Below, one piece after another: positions 1-10,438 of a stretch of DNA of 64,000 nt. A program made the position numbers and the translations under genes. The number at the start of each line of letters is the position of its first letter. Positions within the stretch are counted from its first letter, which is position 1. A model generated the notes under the pieces. It worked only from the letters and a program-made list of their open reading frames with translations, searched no databases and was not told the origin of the DNA. The DNA is from Mesorhabditis belari (lineage: Eukaryota; Nematoda; Chromadorea; Rhabditida; Rhabditidae). The stretch lies in NCBI GenBank assembly GCA_958450365.1, contig CAUEEP010000934.1, positions 827,501 to 891,500 of the forward strand. Direction: 5' to 3'.

Positions 1-59
1 GTCGACAATGTTTTAGTACCTTGATTTATTTCAACGCCAAAGTCCATTGACTTCCAATA

Positions 60-225
60 AGGCGTCTTTGGTATTGACAAAAAATGGCTGAATTTTCAGG
101 GTTTTTTTGATATCTAAACGAGCGTTGTAGCATAAACCAGTGTCGAGATAAACACTCGTTTGCAAAGTTAAGGACTACATGCAAACACTCCGCACCGTCA
201 AAAAATGGGGGTGGGTACAGATTAC
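60..225. repeat. Diverged copy of repeat family B
   Basis: Carries the landmarks of family B (see 18528-19190): a TATCAAAAAATAGC-like segment, 'cataaaccagtgtcgag', the 'ctcgtttgcaaagtta' segment and 'gggggtggggtac'. It is more decayed than the copies at 21-22 kb and 34 kb, and one terminus is unclear. Confidence 0.6.
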
Positions 226-565
226 CGAAGAGATTTGTTCAAGAGATTCATCAAAAGTGCGTCTCTTAATGCTTGTTAAATGAGTTAGTTTTAAGACCAA
301 CTAAGTTTTTGAAATAAATGTACAAGAAACATGGAAAATTCTCTTATAACACTTGAGACTTTTGAAATAAATTAAGCGGAAACGACAATTTACCGAAGAG
401 ACTACTGTTCCAAAAGACTCGCCGGAAACTAGCGCTCATTCAAGAGCTTGTTAAATGAGTTGTATAAATCCAATCAGAAAGTTTTTGATAGATAAATGTA
501 GCTAAGAATCAGGGATACAATTCTCTATATAACACTTGAGACTTTTGAAATAAATTAGACATTTC
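225..565. repeat. Two tandem copies of a fold-back-type repeat
   Basis: Two units of about 165 bp each end in the same block (ctcttataacacttgagacttttgaaa / ctctatataacacttgagacttttgaaa, near 340-375 and 520-555). The same block forms the arms of the fold-back element at 32191-32467, so these are relatives or fragments of it. The following stretch to about 885 shows nothing recognisable. Confidence 0.6.
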
Positions 566-887
566 CCAGATGCTTTTCTAAAAGGTTGTTGCTATGCTGT
601 CGTTGGCAATTGATCTTTCTAGTGATAGAAAATCAATAAAACCTAAAAGCTAGGCGATTAGATAAAAGACAAGAGACAAGATTACGGTAGAAAGATCATG
701 TTTTAAAAAAACGAATTATTTTAAACGAAAAACAACCATTTCTTAGGTTGAATCGATCGAAGAAATCGGAAAAATGGTGACAAATCTGAAGAGACTCGGC
801 GGTGGAATGGGTGAATACCTTTTCGAGAGAGAACATTTCGATAAATCGTAAGAAAAAGTGTGATTACTGTACAAATAGCTACAGTAA

Positions 888-935
888 ACTTGTCTAAAAC
901 CTGTCTAAAACCTGTCTAAAACCTGTTTAAAACCT
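888..935 (+). repeat. Minisatellite, CCTGTCTAAAA unit
   Basis: About four copies of an 11-12 bp unit (cctgtctaaaa) in direct tandem, inside otherwise featureless AT-rich DNA. Confidence 0.85.
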
Positions 936-1264
936 TATTTTCTACATAATTTTCGTATTATTTGTGTCGTTTTTCAAAAAAATTTGCTTTTATTTTAAAT
1001 TTCAAGAATCAAACGTGTTTTTTCATCATTGAAATCTTTAAAAATAATAAATTTTTCATTTTTCGATGAGAAATTGACGAAAATACAAATATTTACAAAA
1101 TGAAATCAATTTTTGATGATTTTACGTGATCTGGATACGACCACAGAGAGGTGCCAAAGATCTGAAAAGAAAGAAGAGATTTTCTCGACTAGAATTGAAT
1201 ATTTGAATCTATTAAAGATTAAAGAACGTTTTAAAAGATAACAGTTAAGCTTATAAAACTGTTT

Positions 1265-1600
1265 AGATAAAGATTTAAGACTTTGTTCTAAGCTTTTGAT
1301 TAAAGACTTTGATTCAAACCTTTGCTTCAAGCCTTTGCTTCTAGACTTTGCTTCAAAACTTTGCTTTAAGGGTTTGATTCTAGACTTTGCTTTAAACCTT
1401 TGCTTCAAGCCTTTGCTTTAAGCCTTTGCTTCAAGCCTTTACTTCAAGACTTTGCTTCAAACCTTTGATTCAAGCCTTTGCTTTAAACCTTTGCTTTAAG
1501 CCTTTGCTTCTAGACTTTGCTTCAAGCCTTTCCTTTAAGCCTTTGCTTCAAGCCTTTGCTTTAAACCTTTGCTTCTAGACTTTGCTTCAAAACTTTAAGA
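1265..1600. repeat. Minisatellite, TTTGCTTCAAGCC unit
   Basis: Roughly 25 copies of a 12-13 bp unit alternating between 'ctttgcttcaagc' and 'ctttgctttaaac' forms, with occasional 'ttctagac' variants. The lysine/serine-rich open frame across it on the - strand (1106-1408) is a by-product of the repeat. Confidence 0.85.
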
Positions 1601-1807
1601 CTTCTCACTTGACTCCAGCTCCAGCAACGCATTGACAAAGCGATTGGACTCCTTGTGTGTTAAAGCCGGCATTAATTGCACACGATTTCGTTTGTTGAAC
1701 GATGATGTTATCTGGGGGAAGAGCAAGGCCACAACTAGAATTGAATCTGTTTCAATCTGAATCTGACAAAAGAACTGGTTTAGCCGGCTAAATGACATGC
1801 AATACCA

Positions 1808-2307
1808 TTTGACGCAGAATTTCACGCTGATTCCGAGGCTGCTTTCCATTTTTGCTGAACGTTATTCTAACAGAAGTTATAAGCATCTAAAGTTTTGCTG
1901 GGACTCTGAAAATATGGGTTTTTGGGTCTTAGGCGGATTTTGAGTGACCTCGAGTGGCTATAGTCGAGGTAGGCTATAGTCGAGTGGTAGAGCGTCAAGA
2001 TCAAACATCTCTGGTTCGAGTCAGTCCATGTCCGAGTACACAAAGAACGCAAGACACGGGGATTTGAACCAGAGATCTTTGGTCTCAAATACAGACGCTT
2101 TACCACTCGACTATAGCCTACTAAGCCACACCAAATCCAAATACCACTCGACTATAGCCACTTGAGGTCACTCAAAATCCGCCTAAGACCCAAAAACCCA
2201 TATTTTCAGAGTCCCAGCAAAACTTTAGATGCTTATAACTTCTGCTAGAATAACGTTCAGCAAAAATGGAAAGCAGCCTCGGAATCAGCGTGAAATTCTG
2301 CGTCAAA
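1808..2307. repeat. Large inverted repeat carrying two tRNA-like modules
   Basis: The left arm (1808 to about 1995) and right arm (about 2095-2307) are near-perfect reverse complements, apart from about 28 extra bases in the right arm near 2128-2155. Near the centre each arm holds a tRNA-like module: box A (TAGTCGAGTGG) and box B (GGTTCGAGTC at about 2012 on +; GGTTCAAATCC on - near 2065). The - strand module can form a GTCT/AGAC anticodon-type stem with a 7-nt loop, but no acceptor stem closes either copy. I read this as a tRNA-derived, SINE-like repeat in tail-to-tail orientation, not as functional tRNA genes. The outer motif (cacgctgattccga) recurs at 48385-48402 and 57590-57605. Confidence 0.75.
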
Positions 2308-2817
2308 TCGCATCGGTTGGATACCATTTTGCCGGCTCAGCCAATTCATCTTCCCTTATAAATCTGAATTTGTTTCTTTTCATAAACTTTTATTAATAGA
2401 TAACTTTAGATATTAATAGATATTCCTATAATCATTCCTAAAAGTTCAATAAACTTTAGTAAAAGTAAGTAAACTTAAAAAGTAACTACTTAAAATGTAA
2501 AATGCTTTTATGCAAAATGCAAATTCCAAAGCCCTTCTAGCTGTAAACTTTAAAATAAGCATCAAATTTTATTTCTTCAAGCTTTAGAAACTTCTATTAC
2601 ATACCAAAAAAAGCTTATTTAAAAATAATGATTCAAAAAGAAAGTTTCAGGGGTCAAAAACGTCCTTTTCCCCCCTTGTCAGCCCCATTTCTCGTTGTAG
2701 AGTTAGAGCTATTCTTTTTCATTGATATTCATGAGATCTATTGAGGGAAGTATCAATCATCCTCTTTTGGTCAATCCTTCTGATCATTCCCTTCCCAATC
2801 TTTCTACAATCACTCAC

Positions 2818-2923
2818 CCCAATCTCTTGAAACACGCTCCGGGTCCTCGATTCAAACATTTCATCACACAACCAGCGAATTTCTTCCCCACCGCCATAAA
2901 TGAAGCAGCTTCGGCTTGAAGAC
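2818..2923 (-). CDS. Possible orphan exon with a cysteine motif
   Basis: On the - strand a 106-nt open stretch is bounded by CTTTTCAG upstream and GGTGAGTG downstream, both good nematode splice signals. It would encode about 35 residues with the spacing C-x3-C-x7-C (FAGCVMKCLNRGPGACFKRLG region). Short secreted nematode proteins often have such cysteine spacing, but I cannot name the family. No partner exon was found: upstream (3030-3500) is repeat, and downstream to 2640 I saw no convincing exon. It may be a remnant of a gene broken by repeat insertion. Confidence 0.3.
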
Positions 2924-3032
2924 CTGAAAAGAAGAGTTTGACATCATTTGAGTCATTGACATTGACAGTCATATGACTATCATTTAAAACCAAAGCCCAC
3001 ACTGTACCTGAAGGCAAGAAAGATATTGTAAA

Positions 3033-3256
3033 TGTCGTATTTTCTCTAATAGTAGTGCGCTCTGAGTAGTGCGCTCGTTGCTTAAATTGCTTCGAAATCT
3101 CGAGAACCGCTTATCAGAACCTATCGATGTGCGGGCGGAAAATGTAGCTGATGATGAGATCTTGACGATGATTAGAGTGCTGAGCCTCTAGGAAAACTTT
3201 GGAAGCCGTAAAATAGTCACCAACTCGGCGGGGTGCACTACTATTAGAGAAAAGTT
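3033..3256. mobile_element. MITE, family A (degenerate copy)
   Basis: Short terminal inverted repeats of the type cgtattttctctaatagtag / ctactattagagaaaa enclose about 170 bp that recur at 25695-25916, 37998-38215, 40395-40610 and 48490-48715. Internal landmarks are 'gaaccgcttatgagaacc', 'atgtagctga..atgagatcttgacgatgattagag' and 'ccgtaaaatagtca'. No coding capacity. An 18-bp direct repeat (accaaagcccacactgta) occurs on either side, at 2988-3005 and 3360-3377. Confidence 0.75.
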
Positions 3257-3259
3257 CCA

Positions 3260-3490
3260 ATTCGAACCTAATTCCACCTAAAACCCCCACCACCTCGTAC
3301 AATCGCGTACTACACTTTTGGTTCCAAAAAATACTAGATTTCAAGGGCTAACATTTGACACCAAAGCCCACACTGTAGCACAAAGCAACGCGGAGAACCC
3401 CAAAGTTAGAGTTGGGACCGCCAAAGTTAGACTACGCGGTTGTACGCCCGTCATTTTGTGGCTGGCGTTCTATTAGAGTATTTACGGTAA
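3260..3490. repeat. Partial copy of repeat family B
   Basis: Carries 'ctcgtacaatcgcgtac', 'caaagttagactacgcggttgtacg' and a terminal 'attagagtatttacggtaag', all landmarks of family B; the centre is missing. Confidence 0.55.
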
Positions 3491-3499
3491 GTCCTGAGC

Positions 3500-3880
3500 T
3501 GATCTGGTTCAAATTGGGTTGCTCAGAAACTAGATTTCAATCAGGCTTGGCAAGCAAAAAGTCTTTGAGTTGATCAGAAGCCAGTTTGGATTGTTAGGAT
3601 TTTTAGCCAGCTTAGACCTAACTGATTGTTGTAAAGTTAATTTATCCAAGCTAGGTCCAATCGAGCTGGTCTGGCTTGCAAAAAGTTCTTGCTTTGGGCA
3701 AAAGCCAAGTCTGGATCTGATAGACATGAGAAAGTTCCAATTCGAACCTAATTCCACCTTTGTTTTCTTGGCCGATTGCTCTGAAATTTTGTCTACAGAT
3801 AGATGCCAGCTTGTAGACAAATTTTAGAGTAATTGCCTAAGAAACGGCCAAGAAAACTAAGATGGAATTAGGTTTGGATT
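3500..3880. repeat. Imperfect inverted repeats, no gene
   Basis: Segments such as 'gttccaattcgaacctaattccacc' (3733) recur as direct (3254) and inverted (3860) copies. Open frames on both strands are explained by this symmetry and match no known protein. Confidence 0.5.
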
Positions 3881-3907
3881 GGAATTTTCCAGATCTAGAA
3901 CCAGGCA

Positions 3908-4075
3908 TGACCTGGTCTGGACTGGCCTGGTCTGGATTGGCCTGGTCTGGACTGGTCTGGACTGGCCTGGCCTGGTCTGGACTGGTCTGGATTGGCCTGG
4001 CCTGGTCTGGACTGGCCTGGACTGGTCTGGTCTGGCCTGACCTGGTCTGGATTGGCCTGGTCTGCCCTAGGCTAG
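3908..4075 (+). repeat. Minisatellite, TGGCCTGGTCTGGAC unit
   Basis: About eleven copies of a 15-bp compound of 5-bp and 10-bp TGGCCTGG/TCTGGACTGG units. The WSGLAWSGL open frame is a repeat artefact. From 4090 to about 4560 I see no gene. Confidence 0.9.
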
Positions 4076-4569
4076 CCTTTGTTCACTCTTCTGGCTTCTG
4101 ATCTTCCTTGTAACCTATCATAAACTATTCTTCTTACCACTTCTCCTCAACATATTGTTCACTTCGTTGAAAGCAGCCAATTTAAGTGTCTCCGGATATC
4201 TCTTTGGGACCAATCCACCTGGTCGAGCCGCGCAACTAAACAAATGAGTCGTATCGATTGAAATTTGAAGGTCGTATCGATTGAAAGATGTTTACGTCAA
4301 AAGAGTTCCATCTATTATGCTCATTTTCTCTACTCACGTATTGGCGAGACTTCTTTGTTGACATTGTGCCACCGAGTTGATCATTGGTTGCTTTTGCATG
4401 ATGCATGCGCGAATCGATGAGTATGGAGCGCCCATGCCGGAGACGTGTCTCTACAATAATTCTATATTATTTAGCGTTCTACAATAAGACAAAACTCTAC
4501 AATAGTTAGCTACAAGTCTTGCTGGGTTTTTGGAAAAGTAAATTCTCTGGGCCAGACCTAAGCCTAATC

Positions 4570-4862
4570 GTAAAATCGACTTTTTATATCTCAACTTCTA
4601 GACACGAGAGTGACCTGAAGCATACCCCCTTGGGTTCCAAAGCACAAGGTCAATCGGTTGTCCCTTAGCTCCGGGAACTGGCTGAGATCCAGAAAATGGG
4701 GGTTCAACCCAAACCCAAATAGACTTAGGCTAAGGCTTGGACTTAGTGCTAAGGCGCTAGCCGTTAGCCTTCGCACTAAGTCCAAGCCTTAGCCTAAGCC
4801 TAAGCCTAAGCCCAAGCCTTAGCCTCAGCCTAAGCCTAAGCCTAAGCCTAAGCCTAAGCCTG
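4570..4862. repeat. Interstitial telomere-type repeat module 1
   Basis: A block of (CCTAAG)n, the complement of the nematode telomere hexamer TTAGGC, runs about 4785-4860 with a few variant units. It is preceded by a flank (4570-4785) containing 'ctatttgggtt' with 'agaaaatgggggtt' and the hairpin 'gacttagtgc..gcactaagtc'. The same flank plus hexamers recurs at 8610-8855 and 43850-43966, so the module has moved or been copied as a unit. Confidence 0.85.
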
Positions 4863-4869
4863 GTCCAGT

Positions 4870-5990
4870 GGAATAGAACTATTGGAACTTGTAGAAGCTA
4901 TTGGTCGTCCTCTAGAGTGTCTTCTGGCCTCTAGAGTGTCTTCTTCTGCCTTGATTTATATCCCTGCTTCGGATTTGACTCGTTTGTTTGTTTTTTTGTT
5001 TCTTTGTTTCTAGCTTTCTAGAAACTTTGCTTCTAGACAGCTAGATTTTGTTTGTTTTGTTTGTTTCTTTGTTTCTTTGTTTGATTTTCAACCAGTTAGA
5101 TGTTTGATCATTTTTCTAAAACTTTTAGGCTGGTCTGGACTGGCCTGGCTTTCTAATTTTCTAAAATTTCTAGATTTTCACCTGGCAACTATCCGCACAT
5201 CCCATCACTTGATTCTCAGCTCCACGTTTGCATGGTTCCACCTAAAATTGAATACTTAGCATTTCTTTTTGATGTGTTCATTGTGATGCGTTCATTGGGA
5301 TGAGTACTTTGTGCTTAAAATCCCTAAACACACCATTACTAGTGCATTGTATAGAAGAATTATTTAGAAGAATTAAGTGGACCGGAAAGGATGCTTTTAA
5401 GCATACAATACAGAGATACAGGGATTACGGTAGCTCTACTTTAAAGCTAACAATCTATTTTAAAGCTACCAATCTATTTTAACCACTTTTTATATCCTTT
5501 TTGTGAACGTTTTGTGAACTGTGATAGAATCAGACAAAAGTGGATATAAATAACCAAATTTACGATAGTTTAGAGAAGTTCTAGGAAAGAAATGCACTAT
5601 TTTATTCACCTGTCCACATGTGCATTGTTGTTGCATTTGTGCCATTGAATAGACAAGAAAAGAACAGAGGAAGAGTAATCGAAACATTCTTGAGAAAATA
5701 AAAATATTCTGTTCAGTGGTTGGTGTTAAATCCTGAAATTTGTCTCTTTTTTTCAAAGCCAAAAAGTGAAACGATTGAAAAATTGAGAATTCGATTACAG
5801 AAAAAGCGATTACAAGTTCAAGGTTAACAGAAAAAGTAGACTGGAGAGTTTAATCCTTTTATGGAGAAAGAAACTTTATAGAGCTATTGTCAAACTTGGG
5901 ATCAAGCAAATAACAATGGGATTACTGAAGCCGATTACAGATACAGTAATCGGAATCAGATTACAGGTGCAGTAATCTTACAGGCTTACC
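4870..5990. other. No gene recognised
   Basis: AT-rich DNA with short simple repeats (tttgtttctttg at 4980-5090) and a short 'ctgg' tract at 5128-5150. A partial family-T-like half element lies at 5290-5410 (tactttgtgctt near 5304, aaggatgcttttaagc near 5388). Open frames are short and match nothing I recognise. Confidence 0.5.
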
Positions 5991-5999
5991 GAAGCTACA

Positions 6000-6215
6000 G
6001 ATAGAGTTACAGATAGAGCTACAGATAGAGCTACAGATAGAGAGCTATCGATAGAGCTATAGATAGAGCGAGCTATAGATAGAGAGCTACGGATAGAGCG
6101 AGCTATAGATAGAGCTACAGATGGAGCTACAGATAGAGAGCTAACGATAGAGAGCTACGGATAGAGAACTATAGATGGAGCTACAGATAGAGCTACAGTT
6201 AGAGAGCCAATTGCT
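6000..6215. repeat. Minisatellite, AGAGCTACAGATAG unit
   Basis: About fifteen variable copies of agagctacagatag and agagctatagatag. Confidence 0.9.
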
Positions 6216-6219
6216 ACCT

Positions 6220-6358
6220 CTTTGTGCTTAAACGCGTCCCCTCTAGTGCATTGGGTTCTCTATTTTTCTGCAATGATTTGTTGTCAATAGAAACTGAATT
6301 CAGTGCACTAGAAGGCGTGTTTTTCAAGAATGCCAAGAAAGCACAAAGTACGCTCAAA
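6220..6358. mobile_element. Family T palindromic element
   Basis: A palindrome of about 135 bp: the left half runs 'ttgtgcttaaacgcg..tctagtgcattg' and the right half 'attcagtgcactagaag..gcacaaagtac'. Family T recurs throughout the window at more than fifteen sites. No coding capacity. From 6360 to 7345 there is a further half element near 6465-6605, a 'gattacggta' repeat (6610-6705) and AT-rich DNA without a recognisable gene. Confidence 0.75.
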
Positions 6359-7349
6359 GAATAAGAGACGAGTAAACGCTAGCGTTCTGGCAAACCAAAG
6401 CTACATATAGAGTCAACTCCTATTAGGAAGCCTATTTTGGGCCCAACTTTGAACTTTAAAGTGTACTTTGTGTAATTTTGTCAACGCAATTCTTCTAGTG
6501 CACTGAATTCTTCATTTTTCTTGTGAAACTAAGCTTTATAGAAGAATTTAGTGAACCAGAAAGGATGCGTTTAAGCATACAATACAGAGATTACGATACA
6601 GAGATACAGGGATTACGGTAACTCTACTTTAAGCCACAGGTACGGTAGGTCAGATTACGGTAGATACGGTAGATTACGGTAGATTACGGTAAATTATAGA
6701 ATACGATCGTTTTCAACAATGATAGAAAAGCAGGCTTTAGGAGTAGGATTTCGGTCTGAAGAAAACACGGACAGAGCTTTTTCGTAAGCCCTATCTAAAA
6801 GAAAACATTAGAAAAGCCATTTACAAAGGGAATATTTTCATTTGAAAAGTACTGTAGCTTTAGAATCGAAACGCATTACGCCAGTACAGTACTCTAAAAT
6901 ATGAAATTTGAGTCGTCTGGCGTTTTCCAGTAAAATTAGGCGATCAAAATTTGATTCGATATAAAGAAAAACGATTCGCCAAAAAACCGGTTCTCATCTC
7001 AAATCTCAAAGAATTATTTTGTCGGGTAAATTTTTCAATTTTTATACTTTTCAGTGTAATTTTAACGAAAAAAATAAACAAGTTTTCTGTCGGGGAAAAG
7101 AAAAATTTGAAAAAAAAAAGAAAAAAAGAAGTCAAAAAGAAAATTCTCTCTCTCTCTCTTTCTCTCAAAAATTTCTCCTTTTCAGGAAAAATGAAAAAAG
7201 TTTACAGACAAAATTTGAGAAAAATAAAAATAATGAAGATCTTTTTGATTATGACGAATTTTTTTGTGTTTTAGGCGATTGATGGAAAGTTGTGGGGAGA
7301 AAGGGCAAATCGTTCTTGTTTTTGTTTATTGTAAACAAACTCTATTCTT

Positions 7350-7905
7350 GTACTTTGTGCTTGAAAACGCACTTCTTCTAGTGCACTCAATTCTTCATTT
7401 CAACTGAATTTGAAGCATTTCTGTCGAGAAAAGAAGGATCTAGTGCACTAGAAGCATGCGTTTACAAGTGGGCACAAAGTACATCTAGTGCACTAGAAGC
7501 ATGCGTTTACAAGTGGGCACAAAGTACATCTAGTGCACTAGAAGCATGGGTTTACAGGTGCCCCGCAACAAAGGAAAGCGGGGGGGGGGGAAAGGGACGC
7601 GGGGGCCCCAGCACAAAGTACATCTAGTGCACTAGAGCATGCTTTACAAGTGCACAAAGCACCCAGTGCACTAGAAGCATGCGTTTACAAGTGAGCACAA
7701 AGTACATCTAGTGCACTAGAAGCATGCGTTTACAAGTGAGCACAAAGTACATCTAGTGCACTAGAAGCATGCGTTTACAGGTGAGCACAAAGTACATCTA
7801 GTGCACTAGAAGCATGCGTTTAGAAGCGTTTAGAAGTTTAGAAATGAGCACAAAGTGCATCTAGTGCACTAAACGCATTCGTTTAGAAGTAAGCACAAAG
7901 TACAT
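7350..7905. repeat. Family T element followed by tandem array of its right half
   Basis: An entire T palindrome (7350-7471) is followed by about eight copies of its right half only, unit about 47 bp (acatctagtgcactagaag..gcgtttacaagtg.gcacaaagt), to 7905. The unit at about 7555-7615 is badly disturbed: a run of ten Gs and 'ggggccccag' replace the expected bases, and the next unit carries small deletions. From 7910 to 8600 nothing gene-like is seen. Confidence 0.85.
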
Positions 7906-8604
7906 CTAAAAGTTGGTGCTCGATAACATGAAAAGCTTAAAAAGCTACTTTGCAAAGTACTCCTTGAAAACCTCTAATAGGAATTACGATAGTTTGCTAA
8001 AGTAACTTTATGAATGCAAATTTTAATAGCTTAAAGCTTCAATAGCTTAAAAGCTTCAAAAACTTGAAACTTTCACCAGCTAAAACGCCACTTTTCCCAC
8101 TTGTACACCAAAGATCCACCGAAAAATGAGAAAATAAGAAAAATTTCGAAAAAAAAAACGATTCAAATGAGGGAAAAGTGCTAAATTTTCTTGCTTTCAT
8201 CCCTTAAATACTGAAAATCAAATTTTTTTTTGCGAAAAAGCTAAAAGATTTGATATTGGAATGGATATCATGAGATATTCAGCTAACGTTTTTGATCATT
8301 TTTTTTTTCGGGGATTTTATTTTGTCAAGTTGTTCAAGGATACGATGAAAAAAAGAGAAAACAAAGGGGAATTTTGTGGAGAAATTTGAGAGAAAATGGG
8401 AGAAATTGGGTGAAACTTTTATTAAATTTGGACCTGTCTGTTGAATGAGAAAGTTTTGTTGATTTGACCTTTTTCTTCGAAAAGGCAACTATTTTTAGGG
8501 AAAGCTACTGTAGTACCTTTTAGACTACAGTAAGACGGATTACGGTAGTCTAGAATGTTTTCTAAGAGGCACATTAGGTTACCGTATACGAGCCAATGGC
8601 TAAA

Positions 8605-8856
8605 TTCGTCTTAAGCCTAAGCCTAAGCCTAATTTCTATATCTCAACTTCCAGACACGACAACTATCTGAAAATTTGCCAGGATGCTCCTATGGGGGAGC
8701 GGATGAGCATCGCCAAGCGGGTGTCCCTTAGCTCCGAGAACTGGCTGAGATCCAGAAAATGGGGGTTTAGCCCAAACCCAAATAGACTCAGTGCTAGGCG
8801 CTTGTCGCTAGCCTTCGCACTAAGTCCAAGCCTAAGCCTAAACCTTAGCCTAAACA
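8605..8856. repeat. Interstitial telomere-type repeat module 2
   Basis: Short TTAGGC-complement runs at 8607-8632 and 8826-8856 bracket the flank also seen at 4570-4785 (tctcaacttc.agacacga, gtcccttagctccg, gaactggctgagatccag, cccaaacccaaatagact). The two flanks align over about 190 bp with scattered substitutions. The neighbouring stretch to 9250 holds no gene I can recognise. Confidence 0.85.
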
Positions 8857-9250
8857 AAACCAGACTGATCAATGCATAGAAAATAAGGCAACTGTACATA
8901 TTCAAAATATAATAATAAAACTTTTTTGTTTTTTTCCGAGTTTTCTAAAGTGTGACTAAAGTCACAGAAAACTAAAGACTACGGTTTTTCACTAAAGCCT
9001 AAAGTGCACCAAAAATACCGTACTCTCGACACCTGGCACCGACACCGACACCTGGACAATCTTTTTCGCCTATAAAATGCGCTGGTTTAAGTCATTTTTA
9101 AAATTTTTGTCATTCTGTTTCGCGTTTGAAGTGACAAGCCGAGCCAATTGCTAGTAATTTTTTGATTTCTAATTTACAATAGAGTGAATTTGAGCGGTTA
9201 AACATCAAAATAAAATGAAAAAAATAGGAAGTGACAAACCGATCAATTGC

Positions 9251-9678
9251 GAGTAGACTTGCTTATCGATATTATCGATACAAACGGCATGCTCATGTTC
9301 GACCGTTTAGATCTCGGTTTCTAGGATAGCTATCAATCTGCAAATTGTTTCTTTGGAAAGTCAAGAATGTCAGCTTTTGATTGCGATCTCACACATAGCA
9401 ATTTCTCATAGGTGAGTGCCTTAAAAAGCTTATCAATACATCGATACTCAAAGATCGATAAGCCTCGATAGAGATAAGCACCTCATAAACCTTATCGATA
9501 AGGTTTATGAGGTGCTTACTCATTAAAAGTCGCTATGTATAAAATAGCAATCAAAGCTGACATTCTTGATTTTCCAATGAAACAGTTCTCAGATTGATAG
9601 TTGTTCTAGAAACGGAGATCTGAACGGTCAAACACGAGCATACCGTTTGTATAGGTAATATCGATAAGCAAGTCTAGT
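9251..9678. mobile_element. Fold-back element with long terminal inverted repeats
   Basis: Left arm (9256 to about 9415) and right arm (about 9525-9676) are imperfect reverse complements, starting gacttgcttatcgata and ending tatcgataagcaagtc. A second small hairpin (cctcataaacc..ggtttatgagg) sits at the centre. TA flanks both ends (gagTA and TAgtc), compatible with a Tc1/mariner-type non-autonomous element. No transposase. Confidence 0.75.
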
Positions 9679-9728
9679 CACACGAGTACAAAGTTAAAAG
9701 TCGTAAAATGCAAATGTAAAATAAAATA

Positions 9729-9839
9729 TTAAATGACCAAAGTGACGGTATCACCATTCTTCAATTCGTACTTTTGCAATGGACCGGACTCGAGTTGGGT
9801 GCCATTGAAGAAAATATTTTGATCTAAATATTCACGATT
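9729..9839 (-). CDS. Possible terminal exon with a ubiquitin-like or FHA-like end
   Basis: A 36-codon open stretch on the - strand ends in TAA at 9729-9731 and begins after a splice-acceptor-like ag. It reads ...IFFNGTQLESGPLQKYEL then KNGDTVTLVI-stop. The pattern NG-x-L-x-SG-x-L-x-x-Y-x-L-x-x-GDT-V-L is typical of the last strands of ubiquitin-like folds and also resembles the end of FHA domains. I found no upstream exon in 9840-10430, and the fold-back element at 9251-9678 lies directly downstream. It could be a relic of a disrupted gene. Confidence 0.35.
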   Translation of the reverse strand, partial: NREYLDQNIFFNGTQLESGPLQKYELKNGDTVTLVI

Positions 9840-10438
9840 CTCAAACTACTCAAAGTAATGAGCCAAAGAAAAAATTCATTCACAATATATCAAATTTTGG
9901 CTAAAAACACTCAACACAACAGAAAAAAGTTAAAAAAACAATAGAATTTCGATTAGTTTATTGTTTTAAAATGCGTCTTTAATCTAATTGCGAAGTTAAT
10001 TCAATTTCTACCCAAGTAAACTGTAAATAGAGTAATATCGTCAAAAACGCATACAGATCTTATGTATTGATGTATAATAAATCAGTTATTGATCAGAATA
10101 CTAAATGTAAAATTATTTTTCTTTTCAAACAACTATGATACTGAGCCAAAAAGCCAAAGCGTTTTACTCAAAAAAGAAGAACTGCAGTTTTCCCTTAAAA
10201 TTATCGATATTAAGAGCTTTTATACCTGCAAAATAGCAAGTACAAACTAGAAAAAAATAGATGGTGGTGGGGATAAAACTTCCTTTTTATTAAGCATTTT
10301 TCATTTGCGTCAACTTTCCTTTAATTTTCAGTGCACTTTAATCATCTACTTTTATTATGTTTTTGTTTAAACTTTTCGTGGATTCTTTTTCATGGTATCT
10401 GGATTTCTCATTCTAATATTCATTTTATTTAGCGCAAC

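Noticed and set aside
2045..2120. Functional tRNA gene on the - strand
   Set aside because: Boxes A and B are present but no acceptor stem forms and the T stem is poor.
4785..4862. Chromosome end marked by TTAGGC repeats
   Set aside because: The block is short, variant-rich and followed by 59 kb of genes and repeats; it is interstitial.
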